Shown: piece by piece, positions 40,401 to 49,418 of the stretch | Layout: each line of letters opens with the position of its first letter | How positions within the stretch are numbered: the stretch's first letter is position 1 | NCBI RefSeq assembly: GCF_003667445.1 | Contig: NZ_RCTF01000016.1 | Span: 1 to 64,000 of the forward strand | Reading direction: 5' to 3' | DNA length: 64,000 nt | DNA from: Xanthobacter tagetidis | GTDB taxonomy: Bacteria; Pseudomonadota; Alphaproteobacteria; Rhizobiales; Xanthobacteraceae | The notes under the pieces: generated by a model | Seen by the model: only the letters and a program-made list of their open reading frames with translations | Database searches by the model: none | Told to the model about the DNA's origin: nothing | Translations under genes and position numbers: made by a program

Positions 40401-41771
40401 ATGATCGTTTCCGTCAATCCGTACACCGCTGAGGAAATCGCGCGCTTCGAGATGCACACCGATGCGCAGGTCGATGCCGCGCTCGACCAGGCGGTGCAGG
40501 CCCAGAAGGCCTGGCGCACGACCTCCTTCGCCGAACGGGCGAAGCTCGTGCGCGCGATCGGCACGGTGCTGCGCGCCCGCAAGTCCGCGTTCGGCCGCCT
40601 CATCACCGCGGAGATGGGCAAGCCCATCGCCGAGGCCGAGGCGGAAGTGGAGAAGTGCGCGCTGAACTGCGACTTCTACGCCGAGCACGCCTCGGAATTC
40701 CTGGCCGACGACGTGATCGGCTCCAGCGCCACCGACAGCCGCGTGGTGTTCGATCCGCTCGGCGTGGTGCTGGCAGTCATGCCGTGGAACTACCCCTTCT
40801 GGCAGTATTTCCGCTTCGCCGCCCCGGCCTTCATGGCCGGCAACGGCGCGGTGCTGAAGCATGCGAACAACGTGCCCCAGTGCGCCCAGGCGATCGCCGA
40901 CATTGTCGCGGAGGCCGGCGCCCCGGCCGGCCTGCACCAGACGCTGTTCATCCCCTCGTCCAAGGTGGAGCGGATCATTGCCGACGACCGCATCGCCGCT
41001 GTCACGCTCACCGGGTCGACGGAAGTGGGCGCCATCGTCGCCGCACAGGCCGGCAAGGCGCTGAAGAAGCAGGTGCTGGAGCTGGGCGGCTCCGACCCGT
41101 TCATCGTGCTGGCGGACGCAGACGTCGCCGCCGCCGCCGAAGTCGCCGTCAAGGCGCGCTTCATCAATGTCGGCCAGAGCTGCGTCAACGCCAAGCGCTT
41201 CATCATCGAGGAGGCGGTCGCCGACGCGTTCGTCGATGCCTTCTGCGCCAACGTCGCGAAGCTGAAGATCGGCGATCCCATGGAGCCGGGCACCAATATC
41301 GGGCCCATGGCCCGCGCCGATCTGCGCGCGACGCTGCACGACCAGGTGGAGCGCTCGGTCGCGGCGGGCGCGACGCTGCGGGCGGGCGGCGCCTTCGTCG
41401 AAGGGCCGGGCTTCACCTATGCGCCGACCATCCTCGACCATGTCACGCCGCAGATGGCGGCGTTCAACGAGGAGACCTTCGGCCCCGCCGCGGCGATCAT
41501 CCGCGTCGGCTCGCCGGAAGAGGCGATCGCGTGCGCCAACGACACCGAGTTCGGCCTCGGCGCCGCGCTCTGGACCCGCGACACGCAGAAGGCGGCGGTC
41601 CTCGCGCGGCAGATCGATGCCGGCGCGGTCTTCATCAACGGCATGGTGGCGTCCGACCCGCGGCTGCCGTTCGGCGGCATCAAGCGGTCCGGCTACGGCC
41701 GCGAGCTGGGCTCCTACGGCATCCGCGAGTTCACCAACACCAAGACGGTGTGGACCGGCCCGGCGCGATAG
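40401..41771 (+). CDS. NAD(P)-dependent aldehyde dehydrogenase (succinate-semialdehyde type)
   Basis: 456 residues, like YneI/Sad of E. coli in length. Asn in PWNYPFWQYFR (about 131-141), general-base Glu in LELGGSDPFIVL (about 226-237), catalytic Cys in VGQSCVNAKRFI, and NEETFGPAAAI near 355. These residues are all intact for oxidation of a semialdehyde to the acid in the cytoplasm. Short N terminus of the Sad subgroup. Placed after a lactonase and an MLE-subgroup enzyme, it probably finishes a pathway to a TCA intermediate (inference). Confidence 0.92.
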   Translation: MIVSVNPYTAEEIARFEMHTDAQVDAALDQAVQAQKAWRTTSFAERAKLVRAIGTVLRARKSAFGRLITAEMGKPIAEAEAEVEKCALNCDFYAEHASEFLADDVIGSSATDSRVVFDPLGVVLAVMPWNYPFWQYFRFAAPAFMAGNGAVLKHANNVPQCAQAIADIVAEAGAPAGLHQTLFIPSSKVERIIADDRIAAVTLTGSTEVGAIVAAQAGKALKKQVLELGGSDPFIVLADADVAAAAEVAVKARFINVGQSCVNAKRFIIEEAVADAFVDAFCANVAKLKIGDPMEPGTNIGPMARADLRATLHDQVERSVAAGATLRAGGAFVEGPGFTYAPTILDHVTPQMAAFNEETFGPAAAIIRVGSPEEAIACANDTEFGLGAALWTRDTQKAAVLARQIDAGAVFINGMVASDPRLPFGGIKRSGYGRELGSYGIREFTNTKTVWTGPAR

Positions 41772-41798
41772 GCATCGCGATCCCGGCCGATCGAGGCA

Positions 41799-41826
41799 CC
41801 GGGCGCACCTTTGGCGGTGCGCCCGG
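41799..41826. terminator. Bidirectional terminator
   Basis: Perfect 11-base stem CCGGGCGCACC / GGTGCGCCCGG, loop TTTGGC, between two convergent genes (stops at 41771 and 41835). Confidence 0.6.
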
Positions 41827-41834
41827 CCCGTCGG

Positions 41835-42671
41835 TCAGCTGCGCACGAAGGCGAGCAAATCCGCATTGAGGACGTCGGCGTTGACGGTCAGCATTCCGTG
41901 GCCAAAGCCGGGATAGGTCTTCAGCGTGCCGTTCTTCAGCAGCGGTGCCGAGAGGCGGGCGCTGTCGTCGATCGGGACGATCTGGTCGTCCTCGCCGTGC
42001 AGCACCAGGGTCGGCACGGTGATCGCCTTCAGGTCCTCGGTCTGGTCGGTTTCCGAGAACGCCTTGATGCCGTCATAGTGGGCCTTGGCGGAACCCATCA
42101 TGCCCTGCCGCCACCAATTGTAGACCACCCCCTGGTCGGGCTTGGCGCCCGGACGGTTGAAGCCGTAGAACGGCCCGGCCGGCACGTCGACGAAGAACTG
42201 CGCCCGGTTGGCGGCGAGCGCCTGGCGGAAGCCGTCGAACACCTCCATCGGCAGGCCGCCGGGATTGCCGGGCGTCTTCACCATCAGGGGCGGCACGGCG
42301 CTGACCAGCACCGCCTTGGCCACCCGCCCATCCGGCTCGCCATGCCGCGCCACATAGCGGGCGACCTCGCCGCCGCCGGTCGAATGGCCGATATGGACCG
42401 CGTTCCGCAGGTCCAGATGGCGCGCCACCGCCGAGGCGTCGGCCGCATAGTGGTCCATGTCGTGGCCGTCCCAGACCTGGCTGGAGCGCCCATGGCCGCG
42501 CCGGTCATGGGCGACCACGCGATAGCCCTTGGACAGGAAGAACAGCATCTGCCCATCCCAGTCGTCGGACGAGAGCGGCCAGCCGTGATGGAAGACGATA
42601 GGCTGGGCGTCCTTCGGACCCCAATCCTTGAAGAAGATCTCGGCGCCGTCGGAAGTGGTGATCGTGCCCAT
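41835..42671 (-). CDS. Alpha/beta hydrolase (non-heme chloroperoxidase/esterase-like)
   Basis: 278 residues. Triad visible: nucleophile in GHSTGGG (about 94-100), Asp in [10 protein letters not shown] and His in GFGHGML. The oxyanion segment is [12 protein letters not shown]. This is the subgroup that includes cofactor-free haloperoxidases and arylesterases, which in practice hydrolyse esters or form peracids. No signal peptide. It is divergent from a GlxA-type regulator at 42795 across 123 bp, so it is that regulator's probable target. Confidence 0.9.
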   Translation of the reverse strand: MGTITTSDGAEIFFKDWGPKDAQPIVFHHGWPLSSDDWDGQMLFFLSKGYRVVAHDRRGHGRSSQVWDGHDMDHYAADASAVARHLDLRNAVHIGHSTGGGEVARYVARHGEPDGRVAKAVLVSAVPPLMVKTPGNPGGLPMEVFDGFRQALAANRAQFFVDVPAGPFYGFNRPGAKPDQGVVYNWWRQGMMGSAKAHYDGIKAFSETDQTEDLKAITVPTLVLHGEDDQIVPIDDSARLSAPLLKNGTLKTYPGFGHGMLTVNADVLNADLLAFVRS

Positions 42672-42734
42672 GGTGGTTGTCCCTTGGTGTCCCGGCCCGT
42701 GTCCGGTCCGGTGCGATGCGATGGGTGGACACTA

Positions 42735-42746
42735 GGCGTCGACGCC
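42735..42746. promoter_or_regulatory. 12-base palindrome in the divergent promoter region
   Basis: GGCGTCGACGCC is a perfect palindrome midway between the hydrolase and GlxA-type genes. It may be an operator, though AraC-family proteins more often use direct repeats. Low confidence. Confidence 0.25.
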
Positions 42747-42794
42747 GGGCGTGCGGATTGGCGTGACCGACAGATTTCGGGCCATAATCGACAC

Positions 42795-43841
42795 ATGAAA
42801 AAGCGAGCTTCCGTGCCTGACAGCGTGCCCCCTCCCCTGATGGCGCCCTTGGCGGAAATCGGGCTGCTGCTCTATCCCGGCGCGCAGCTCGGGGCCGTCC
42901 ATGGGCTGAGCGACCTGTTCTCGGTCGCCAACCTCCTGATGACGCGGCGTCTCGCCGACGCGGCGCCGCGCATCCGCGTCAGCCACTGGCGCGGCCGGGA
43001 GGACGGCGGGGGCGCCGCGCGCGTCTTCGACACCGACCCCGGCGCCCCGGGCGAACCGGACTTCATCATCATGCCCCCGGCCGTCATCGCGCCGATCACC
43101 GCCGAGGAGGCGGCACCGCTGGCGGACTGGCTGCGCGAGCGCCACGCGCGCGGCGCGACGCTCGCCTCGGTCTGCGCCGGCGCGTTCCTGCTCGGCGAGA
43201 CCGGTCTTCTGGAGGGGCGCGCGGCCACCACACACTGGTTCTACGCCAACGATTTCGCCGAGCGGTTTCCCGCGGTCCGCATGGACGCCGACAAGCTGGT
43301 CATCGACGACGGCGACCTCATCACCGCGGGCGGCCTCATGGCCTGGACCGATCTCGGGCTCAGGCTGGTGGACCGCCTGCTGGGGCCGACCGCAATGCTG
43401 GAGACGGCGCGCTTCCTTCTGGTCGATCCCCCCGGCCGCGAGCAGCGGCACTACAGCGCGTTCTCGCCGCGGCTGCGCCACGGCGACGCGGCGATCCTGA
43501 AGGTGCAGCACTGGCTGCAGGCGAGCGGCGGCCGAGACGCGACGCTTGACGCCATGGCGCGCAAAGCCGGGCTTGAGCCCCGGACCTTCCTGCGCCGCTT
43601 TCAGAAGGCGACCGGCCTGAAGCCTACCGCATACTGCCAGCATCTTCGGGTCGGCAAAGCACGCGAGATGCTGGAAACCACGACGCGGTCCGTGGACCAG
43701 ATCGCGTGGGACGTGGGCTACGCGGACCCTGGGGCCTTCCGCAGGGTGTTCCTCAAAGTGACGGGGCTCGGCCCCCGGGCGTACCGCCAGCGGTTCGGGC
43801 TGTTGGCGGTCCGGGAGGCGGCGCCGCCCGAAGAGGCGTGA
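42795..43841 (+). CDS. GlxA-family transcriptional regulator (DJ-1/PfpI + AraC HTH)
   Basis: 348 residues from ATG 42795; the open frame continues upstream only as antisense of the hydrolase. N-terminal DJ-1/PfpI domain (about 18-210) with IGLLLYPGAQLGAVHGLSDL, SVCAGAFLLGETGLL and RAATTHW; C-terminal AraC HTH (about 235-335) with LDAMARKAGLEPRTFLRRFQ and QIAWDVGYADPGAFRRVF. Same architecture as the protein at 5636-6574. Divergent from the alpha/beta hydrolase, which it probably controls. Confidence 0.9.
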   Translation: MKKRASVPDSVPPPLMAPLAEIGLLLYPGAQLGAVHGLSDLFSVANLLMTRRLADAAPRIRVSHWRGREDGGGAARVFDTDPGAPGEPDFIIMPPAVIAPITAEEAAPLADWLRERHARGATLASVCAGAFLLGETGLLEGRAATTHWFYANDFAERFPAVRMDADKLVIDDGDLITAGGLMAWTDLGLRLVDRLLGPTAMLETARFLLVDPPGREQRHYSAFSPRLRHGDAAILKVQHWLQASGGRDATLDAMARKAGLEPRTFLRRFQKATGLKPTAYCQHLRVGKAREMLETTTRSVDQIAWDVGYADPGAFRRVFLKVTGLGPRAYRQRFGLLAVREAAPPEEA

Positions 43842-43945
43842 CATCGCTCGCGCAGGCCGGCGCGGCGGATCGGACGGCGTTTTGGGAAACCAAGTTCCTC
43901 GGGCGTCGTTCTTGCGTCAGGGACACCCCCACAGGAGTTGCCGCG

Positions 43946-44455
43946 ATGACGCGCCTTTATTCCGGCCCCACGGCCTATCCCGACGACCTGATCCAGAATG
44001 GCGAGGACCGGAGCCGCCCGCCCATCCGACAGGCCGCTGCGGAACCGCGGGTCGTCGACCATGCCCGCCAGCACCAGGGCGGCGGGCCGACCGGCGAAGT
44101 CGGCGGCGAGCGCCCGGCGGAGAATTTCGGCAGCGCTCTGTCCGCCGTCGACGGCCGCGATGTCATTCCGGGCGAACAGCCGCAGGATCGCGGCGAGCAC
44201 CACTGGGATGCCCCGCTTCCGGTGCGCGTTCATGGGGCGGACGGACGGACCCTGAAGACCCTCAGGGATGCCGGCGACTTCCTCTCCGGCCGGCACATGA
44301 CCCTGGAGCATTCCGCCGCGCTGCAAGAGACCGCGCGCGCCACCGTGTACGCGGCCGCCTCGGGCGCGCCGGGAGACGTGGCCGAGGCCGGTGTGAAGCT
44401 CCACGCTTACATGCAGCTCATGTCCCTCGACCGGACCGCTGCGGTGCGGCGCTAG
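43946..44455 (+). CDS. Hypothetical protein
   Basis: 169 residues from ATG 43946, with AGGAG eight bases before. No family recognised. The first half is hydrophilic and low in hydrophobic residues (Asp/Glu/Arg/Gly/Pro rich, for example EVGGERPAENFGSALS), probably disordered. The second half could fold into helices (GRTLKTLRDAGDFLSGRHM, then a segment to MQLMSLDRTAAV). No signal peptide or Cys. It follows the GlxA regulator on the same strand by 104 bp. Confidence 0.5.
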   Translation: MTRLYSGPTAYPDDLIQNGEDRSRPPIRQAAAEPRVVDHARQHQGGGPTGEVGGERPAENFGSALSAVDGRDVIPGEQPQDRGEHHWDAPLPVRVHGADGRTLKTLRDAGDFLSGRHMTLEHSAALQETARATVYAAASGAPGDVAEAGVKLHAYMQLMSLDRTAAVRR

Positions 44456-44777
44456 TCGGGCGCTCCGGGCGCCGGGGAGTTCAGGAGCACCGGCGCCACG
44501 GCCTCAGCGTCGTCACTCCGGTGCGGCCCTAATTTCGGCCCGAGGATATGTCGCTCGCGGGCGGCGCGCTCCGGCTCGAACATAAAATCATTCAAATCTG
44601 ATCGCCGGCGCCGAAGCGCTGGCGGACAGGAAAGCAGCGCAACAGCGCGGCTTTGTCTTCCTCCGGCGATAAAATTTCCTTTTAGCTATTCCAATCTATG
44701 CGCCTTGAATGGGCAGCATCCGCTCCCTAATCATTCACGACTGCTTGAACGCTTGCTTGAACAATTGAGGACCGTGC
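44456..44777. other. 322-base gap upstream of the heme oxygenase gene
   Basis: Holds two AT-rich patches (44580-44600 and 44667-44700) that look like promoter sequence. No gene or strong terminator is seen. An Irr/ICE or Fur box is not evident by eye. Confidence 0.4.
44743..44762 (+). promoter_or_regulatory. Direct repeat GCTTGAAC x2 before the heme oxygenase gene
   Basis: Two identical GCTTGAAC octamers, 12 bases apart (44743-44750 and 44755-44762), end 15 bases before ATG 44778. This may be an activator site or chance. Confidence 0.25.
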
Positions 44778-45377
44778 ATGACCATCACCCTCGATCATCC
44801 CGCGGAAAGCCGCGCCAAGGCTCTGAAGTCCGCCACCCACGAAACCCACGAGCGCCTGGACAAGGCGATCATGGCGGGCGAGCCGTTCGCGAGCCGGGCG
44901 CGCTATGCGCTGTTCCTCAAGGTGCAGCACGCATTCCACCGGGAGATCGACGCGCTCTATTTCGATCCCGCGCTCGACGCGGTGCTGCCCGATCTGGCCG
45001 GCCGGCGCCGGTTCGATCTGATCGGCCAGGACCTCGCCGATCTCGACGCCGCCCCCGTTGCCTTCGACAGCGCGCCCGCCTTCGTCAGAAGCGAGGCGGC
45101 CGACATCCCCACCGCCTTGGGCTGGCTCTATGTGGCGGAGGGCTCCAACCTCGGCGCCGCCTTCCTTTTGAAGGCCGCCGCGGGGCTCGGCCTGTCGGAG
45201 ACGTTCGGCGCCCGGCACCTCGCCGCCGCCCCAGAAGGCCGGGGCCTGCACTGGCGCACATTCACGGCTGCGCTCGATGCGCTCGACCTCTCGGCATCGG
45301 AAGAGGCACGGGTGATTGCGGGCGCCCAGGCCGCATTCGCCCGCGTCCACGGCCTCGTCGGCGAAACCTTCCGCTGA
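44778..45377 (+). CDS. Heme oxygenase (biliverdin-producing)
   Basis: 199 residues, ATG 44778 with GAGGACC just before. Heme oxygenase fold: proximal His region LKSATHETHERLD (about 17-29) and the distal-helix signature WLYVAEGSNLGAAFLLKAA (about 115-133) with the flexible glycines. Cleaves heme to biliverdin, CO and Fe2+. Bacterial enzymes serve either iron acquisition or phytochrome chromophore supply. No phytochrome gene is adjacent, so the iron role is the simpler guess; the siderophore operon is 18 kb away. Confidence 0.87.
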   Translation: MTITLDHPAESRAKALKSATHETHERLDKAIMAGEPFASRARYALFLKVQHAFHREIDALYFDPALDAVLPDLAGRRRFDLIGQDLADLDAAPVAFDSAPAFVRSEAADIPTALGWLYVAEGSNLGAAFLLKAAAGLGLSETFGARHLAAAPEGRGLHWRTFTAALDALDLSASEEARVIAGAQAAFARVHGLVGETFR

Positions 45378-45480
45378 GAGCGTTCCGGCCGTTCAGGCCG
45401 GCGCCGGCTGGAGGGTGCCGGCGGTGAGATGGGACAGGCGCCGAACCGGTCATCCGCTCCGGCGCTCCCCGCGCAGGCGA

Positions 45481-45864
45481 TTACTCGCGTTCGCCGGCGC
45501 GGCGGCCGGTGGGATCGATCCGCTCGGCCTCAAGGCTGTGGTCGGGCTGCCCCACCTTTGATGCAGCCGCCTCCCTGCCCCTGGCGCGGGATTTGAGCTG
45601 CTCCACGTTCATGTCCTTGTCCTCATTGGTATCCGGTCGCCCCAGGGCGTTCCGCGATCGGCGTCCGGCCGGACCGGGCTCATCGTCATCCTGGTGGTTG
45701 CCCACGAGGTGCCCCGGAGCCTTGGCGTCCCCCTCGCCGTCCTCGTGGCGGCGCCCGCTCTCCTGGTAATTGCCGATCGTGTGGCCCGCCCCGTGCCGCA
45801 GCTTGGCCTGGCCCGCTTCGCTTTCGGTGGCGGGCCGATTGCCGGTCTTGCTGGACTGTCCCAC
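45481..45864 (-). CDS. Hydrophilic, probably disordered small protein
   Basis: 127 residues, GTG start at 45864 with GAGGAG seven bases before. Almost no hydrophobic residues; rich in Gly, Asp, Glu, Arg, His and Asn, with repeated-looking pieces HTIGNYQESGRRHEDGEGD and HLVGNHQDDDEPG. No signal peptide or Cys. The composition resembles hydrophilin or stress-type disordered proteins. It is convergent with heme oxygenase and 76 bp downstream of the Na/Pi transporter stop on the same strand. Function unknown. Confidence 0.5.
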   Translation of the reverse strand: MGQSSKTGNRPATESEAGQAKLRHGAGHTIGNYQESGRRHEDGEGDAKAPGHLVGNHQDDDEPGPAGRRSRNALGRPDTNEDKDMNVEQLKSRARGREAAASKVGQPDHSLEAERIDPTGRRAGERE

Positions 45865-45940
45865 GGCGCATCTCCTCGCAGGGTGTGATCCTGCATCAAC
45901 TCCGGCGGGCGCCGTCCTGTTTCATCGTGCCGGCGCGGCC

Positions 45941-47605
45941 TCAGCAGGACTGCGGCGCCTCGGCGAGGCGCGAATCGAGGAGTTCGCCGGTGCGGGCCAG
46001 CACCGGATAGGCCGCCGCCGCCACCACGTGGGAGTTCACGAGCTTGAGGTCGCGCACGATGTCGATGCCGAGGCCGCTCGCATCCGCCAGCGGCGCGAGG
46101 CCCTGGCGCAGCCGGTCGAAATGGAGCCGCGCCGCTGCGCTCTCGCTGTCGCGGAAGGCCGCCTTCTCCAGCGCCAGCAGACGTGCGGCGCGCGGGTCCG
46201 CGGTCATGAACAGCGAGGTGGCGAGGCGGATGTTGGCCTTCAGCCGCTCGAACAGCGCCGCCAGCTCCTTTTCCTCGGCCTTCGAGAAGGCGATGCCGCG
46301 CTTCAGCCGCTTGCGGGCGTCCGCCATCAGGCGGCCGCTCACCACGTCCGCCGCCTGCTCCAGATTGGCGGAGAAGGCGAGGATCTCCTCCACCCGGCGG
46401 CGGTCCGCCGGCGAGAGTTCGTCGGGATCGAGCTGGGCGAGATAGGCGCGGATCTCGCGGTTCAGCCGGTCGAGGATGTCGTCGTCGTCCCGCGCCTCGG
46501 CGATGCGCCGGCGCTCGCCGCCGAGCAGCGCGCGCGCCGCCTTGTCCAGCATGTCGTCGAGCGCGTCGGCAAGACGCAGCGCCTCGCGGGCGGCGGCGCC
46601 CAGCGCCACCACCGGCGTGTCGGCGGCGGGAGCGAGATAGCGCGGGCGGCTGGGATCGTCCGCGTCCTCCCGGTCGGGATAGAGCCATTCGAGCAGCCGC
46701 GCGAACGGCGCCAACAGCGGCAGGAAGACCAGCGCGGTGACGATGTTGAACACCGTATGGAAGTCCACCGCCACCCGCGCCGCGTCCGGCTGCCACGTCA
46801 CCATCAGCGCGCCGATAGGCTCGATCAGCGCCAGCGCCACCGCGACGCCGGCGAACCGGTTCAGCAGGTTGCCCACCGGCAGGCGCAGCGCCGTCCGGTC
46901 GTCCTTGCCCATGGCCTGGACGACGGGCGCGATCGCGCTGCCGAGATTGGCGCCGAGCACCAAGGCGATGGCGGCATTGGGCGGCACCACGCCCTGCGCC
47001 GCCAGCGAGGCGGTGATGAGCACCACCGCCACAGAGGAATGCACCGCCCAGGTCAGCACCGCGGCCAGCATCACGTCCAGCAGCGGCACCGTGGCGATCA
47101 CGCCCATCAGCATGCGCAGGCTCGGCGCATCCTCCAGCGGGCGCAGGAGATCGACCAGGTGGTGCAGCGCCAGCACGATGAGCCCGAGGCCGATGGCGGC
47201 GCGGCCGAGGTCGCGCATCAGCGTGCCGCCGCCGCGGCGGAACATGACGAGGCCGGCGAGGATGGCCACCGGCGCGAAGGCGGTGACGTCGAACGACAGC
47301 ACCTGGACGATCAGCGTGGTGCCGATGTTCGCGCCCAGCATCACCGCCAGCGCCGGCACCAGCGCCACGAGGCCGGAGGCGGCGAAGCCCGAGACCACGA
47401 GCGCCGTGGCGGTGCTGCTCTGGAGCAGGGTCGTCACAATGATCCCGGCCCCGAAGCCGCGCACCGGGCTGCGCAGCGCCCGGCGGAGCACCACCTTCAG
47501 CCGGGGGCCGAGGGCGCGCATGACGCCGCTCTGCACCATGTGCACGCCCCACAGCAGCAGCGCCGCGAAGCCCGCGAGATCGATGAGGGTGACCGAGAAG
47601 CTCAT
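45941..47605 (-). CDS. Na/Pi cotransporter family protein with PhoU-like domain
   Basis: 554 residues from ATG 47605 with GGAGGT five bases before. The membrane half (about 1-310) contains the two Na/Pi-cotransporter repeats with their QSS-type motifs: TTLLQSSTATALVVSG (about 55-70) and TWAVHSSVAVVLITASLAAQG. A PhoU-like helical bundle follows (about 335-550). This is the NptA/YjbB group, which exports or exchanges phosphate. It lies downstream of the organophosphate cluster on the same strand, where it could relieve phosphate released by the phosphatases (inference). Confidence 0.9.
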   Translation of the reverse strand: MSFSVTLIDLAGFAALLLWGVHMVQSGVMRALGPRLKVVLRRALRSPVRGFGAGIIVTTLLQSSTATALVVSGFAASGLVALVPALAVMLGANIGTTLIVQVLSFDVTAFAPVAILAGLVMFRRGGGTLMRDLGRAAIGLGLIVLALHHLVDLLRPLEDAPSLRMLMGVIATVPLLDVMLAAVLTWAVHSSVAVVLITASLAAQGVVPPNAAIALVLGANLGSAIAPVVQAMGKDDRTALRLPVGNLLNRFAGVAVALALIEPIGALMVTWQPDAARVAVDFHTVFNIVTALVFLPLLAPFARLLEWLYPDREDADDPSRPRYLAPAADTPVVALGAAAREALRLADALDDMLDKAARALLGGERRRIAEARDDDDILDRLNREIRAYLAQLDPDELSPADRRRVEEILAFSANLEQAADVVSGRLMADARKRLKRGIAFSKAEEKELAALFERLKANIRLATSLFMTADPRAARLLALEKAAFRDSESAAARLHFDRLRQGLAPLADASGLGIDIVRDLKLVNSHVVAAAAYPVLARTGELLDSRLAEAPQSC

Positions 47606-47702
47606 GGCGGACCTCCGCACGTCAGGCGGCGGGCGCCCCGCGGCGTCCGTCTGGTGTCAGGCCCGGCTCGGGCATCGCAAGGCGGCGTCCGCAGGATTGC
47701 AT

Positions 47703-47731
47703 CCGATCTGCTTGCACCGCACGATCATCGG
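47703..47731 (-). repeat. Palindromic intergenic repeat, degenerate copy C
   Basis: Read on the - strand it shares the 19-base core TGCGGTGCAAGCAGATCGG exactly with copy B, but its other arm and the CGCGTGCTCTAG tail have diverged. It lies between the Na/Pi transporter and phosphatase genes. Confidence 0.55.
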
Positions 47732-47781
47732 CCTGATCCCCTGGTCGCTCAAGGCCGAAAATCCGGAAACGGCGCGGACCG

Positions 47782-48597
47782 TCACCGCGCCGCGGGCTGA
47801 AGCTCCGCCAGCGCCGCCGCATGGAGCGCGGCAGTGGCCGCCGCCACCACCTGCCCGCCCGAGGCGATGGTGAGCGGGGCGCCGCGCCAGTCGGTGATGA
47901 CGCCGCCCGCGCCCTCCACCACCGGCACAAGCGCCATGTAGTCGTAGGGCTTCAGCCCCGCCTCCACCACCAGGTCCACATGGCCGCAGGCGACGAGGCC
48001 GTAGGCGTAGCAGTCGCCGCCGAAGCGGCGCAGCGCCACCTTCTGCGCCAAGGCGCCGAAAGCGGCGCCCTCGGCGGGCGCGAACATGTCCGGCGAGGTG
48101 GCATAGAGCCGGGCCTCGCCGAGCCGCGCCGCCGCGCTGGTGCTGCACGGCGCGCCGTTGAACCTGGTGCCTGCGCCGGCGATGCCGATCCAGCGGTCGC
48201 CGAGCGCCGGCACCTCGATCACGCCCACCTCGGCCCGCCCCTGCGCCACCGCGGCGATGAGGGTGCCGAACAGCGGCAGGCCGGTCATGAAACTCTTTGT
48301 GCCGTCGATCGGGTCCACCACCCACACCACCGGGCGGTCGATGCCCACCGCCGCCTCTTCCTCGCCCAGGATGCCGTGGTCGGGAAAGCGCGCGGCGATG
48401 GCCTCGCGCAGCGCGCGCTCCACCGCCGTGTCGGCGACCGTGACCGGGCTCAGGTCCGCCTTCCACTCGACTCCCACCGGGGTGCGGAAATAAGAGCGCA
48501 CGATGGGCCGCGCGAGGTCGGCGAGCTGCTCGGCGAAGGCGGCGAGGTCGCCGGCATCGGGCACGGCGGGGCGAAGTGCGGCGGCGCTATTCGGCAT
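47782..48597 (-). CDS. Inositol-monophosphatase-family phosphatase (HisN-like)
   Basis: 271 residues from ATG 48597, which overlaps the DeoR gene end by 11 bases. Metal-binding motifs of the Mg2+/Li+-sensitive phosphatases: GILGEEEA (about 80-87), WVVDPIDGTKSF (about 97-108) and the second motif in VEGAGGVITDWRG (about 230-242). The KSFMTGLPLFGTLIA form is typical of HisN-type histidinol phosphatases, but family members also act on inositol and glycerol phosphates. Its position in an ABC importer operon with a DeoR regulator suggests a phosphate ester as substrate rather than histidine synthesis (inference). Confidence 0.87.
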   Translation of the reverse strand: MPNSAAALRPAVPDAGDLAAFAEQLADLARPIVRSYFRTPVGVEWKADLSPVTVADTAVERALREAIAARFPDHGILGEEEAAVGIDRPVVWVVDPIDGTKSFMTGLPLFGTLIAAVAQGRAEVGVIEVPALGDRWIGIAGAGTRFNGAPCSTSAAARLGEARLYATSPDMFAPAEGAAFGALAQKVALRRFGGDCYAYGLVACGHVDLVVEAGLKPYDYMALVPVVEGAGGVITDWRGAPLTIASGGQVVAAATAALHAAALAELQPAAR

Positions 48598-49405
48598 AAG
48601 CGGGTTTCCGGCCGTTGCCGTTGCCGCCGTTTCCCGCGGGCAGCGGCGGCGCCAGCACGACCTGGGCGTGCTCCAGTTCGTCGCGCACGGCGGCGGGCGG
48701 CGGCGCATCGGTGACGAGGATGTCCACCGCCTGCCAGTCGCACACCTGGATCAGGCCGGGCTTCGAATATTTGGAGCTGTCGAGCAGCAGCATGACTTTC
48801 TCCGCGAGCGGCATCATCGCCCGCTTGAACTCGGTCTCGAACAGGTCGAAGTCCATGCAGCCGCGCTGCGGCGAGGCGGCCGCCACGGACATCACGAACA
48901 GGCTCGGCGTGAACTGCGAGGCGAAGTCGATGGCCGAGGGGCCGATGATGGTGCGGTCGTCCGCGCGCAGTTCGCCGCCCGGCAGGATCACCCGGTGGTG
49001 CCGGCCGGCGGAGGACAGGATCTGCGCCACCTCCACCGAGAAGGTGATGGCCGTGAGCCGCCCGGGGCGCGGTGCCAGCACCTGGGCGAGGAAGCAGGAG
49101 GTGGAGGAATTGTCGAGCAGGATGGTCGCGTCCGCGTCCACCAGCTCGGCGGCGGCATGGGCGATGCGGCGCTTGGCGGGCGCCTGCTCGCGCAGGCGGC
49201 GGTCGAACGGGGCCTCCCATTCGGCCACGTTGAGGCGCACGCCGCCGTGGAACTTGTCCACCATGCCGTCTTCCGCCAGCGCCTTGAGGTCGCGCCGGAT
49301 GGTCTCGTCCGACACCTCGAAGTGCTCGGCGAGGTCGGTGATGGTGGCGGAGCGCCTGTCGCGGAGCAGCTCGACGATCTGCTGCTGGCGCACGGTCTGT
49401 GCCAT
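48587..49405 (-). CDS. DeoR/GlpR-family transcriptional regulator
   Basis: 272 residues from ATG 49405, 13 bp after the ATPase stop. HTH at about 5-55 (RQQQIVELLRDRRSATITDLAEHFEVSDETIRRDLKAL segment, shown here as positions 6-43). The sugar-phosphate-sensing DeoRC domain (about 75-235) has ILLDNSSTSCFLAQVL and SKYSKPGLIQVCDWQAVD. GlpR-type proteins repress transport and catabolism of glycerol-3-phosphate or sugars until the phosphorylated compound binds. Located within the operon it likely controls. Confidence 0.9.
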   Translation of the reverse strand: MAQTVRQQQIVELLRDRRSATITDLAEHFEVSDETIRRDLKALAEDGMVDKFHGGVRLNVAEWEAPFDRRLREQAPAKRRIAHAAAELVDADATILLDNSSTSCFLAQVLAPRPGRLTAITFSVEVAQILSSAGRHHRVILPGGELRADDRTIIGPSAIDFASQFTPSLFVMSVAAASPQRGCMDFDLFETEFKRAMMPLAEKVMLLLDSSKYSKPGLIQVCDWQAVDILVTDAPPPAAVRDELEHAQVVLAPPLPAGNGGNGNGRKPAYAE

Positions 49406-49418
49406 GGGGATATCCGGA

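Noticed and set aside
44743-44762. Iron-regulated (Fur/Irr) box before the heme oxygenase
   Set aside because: The AT-rich patches do not match the GATAATGATAATCATTATC-type Fur box or the Irr ICE motif by eye; only a direct repeat is reported.
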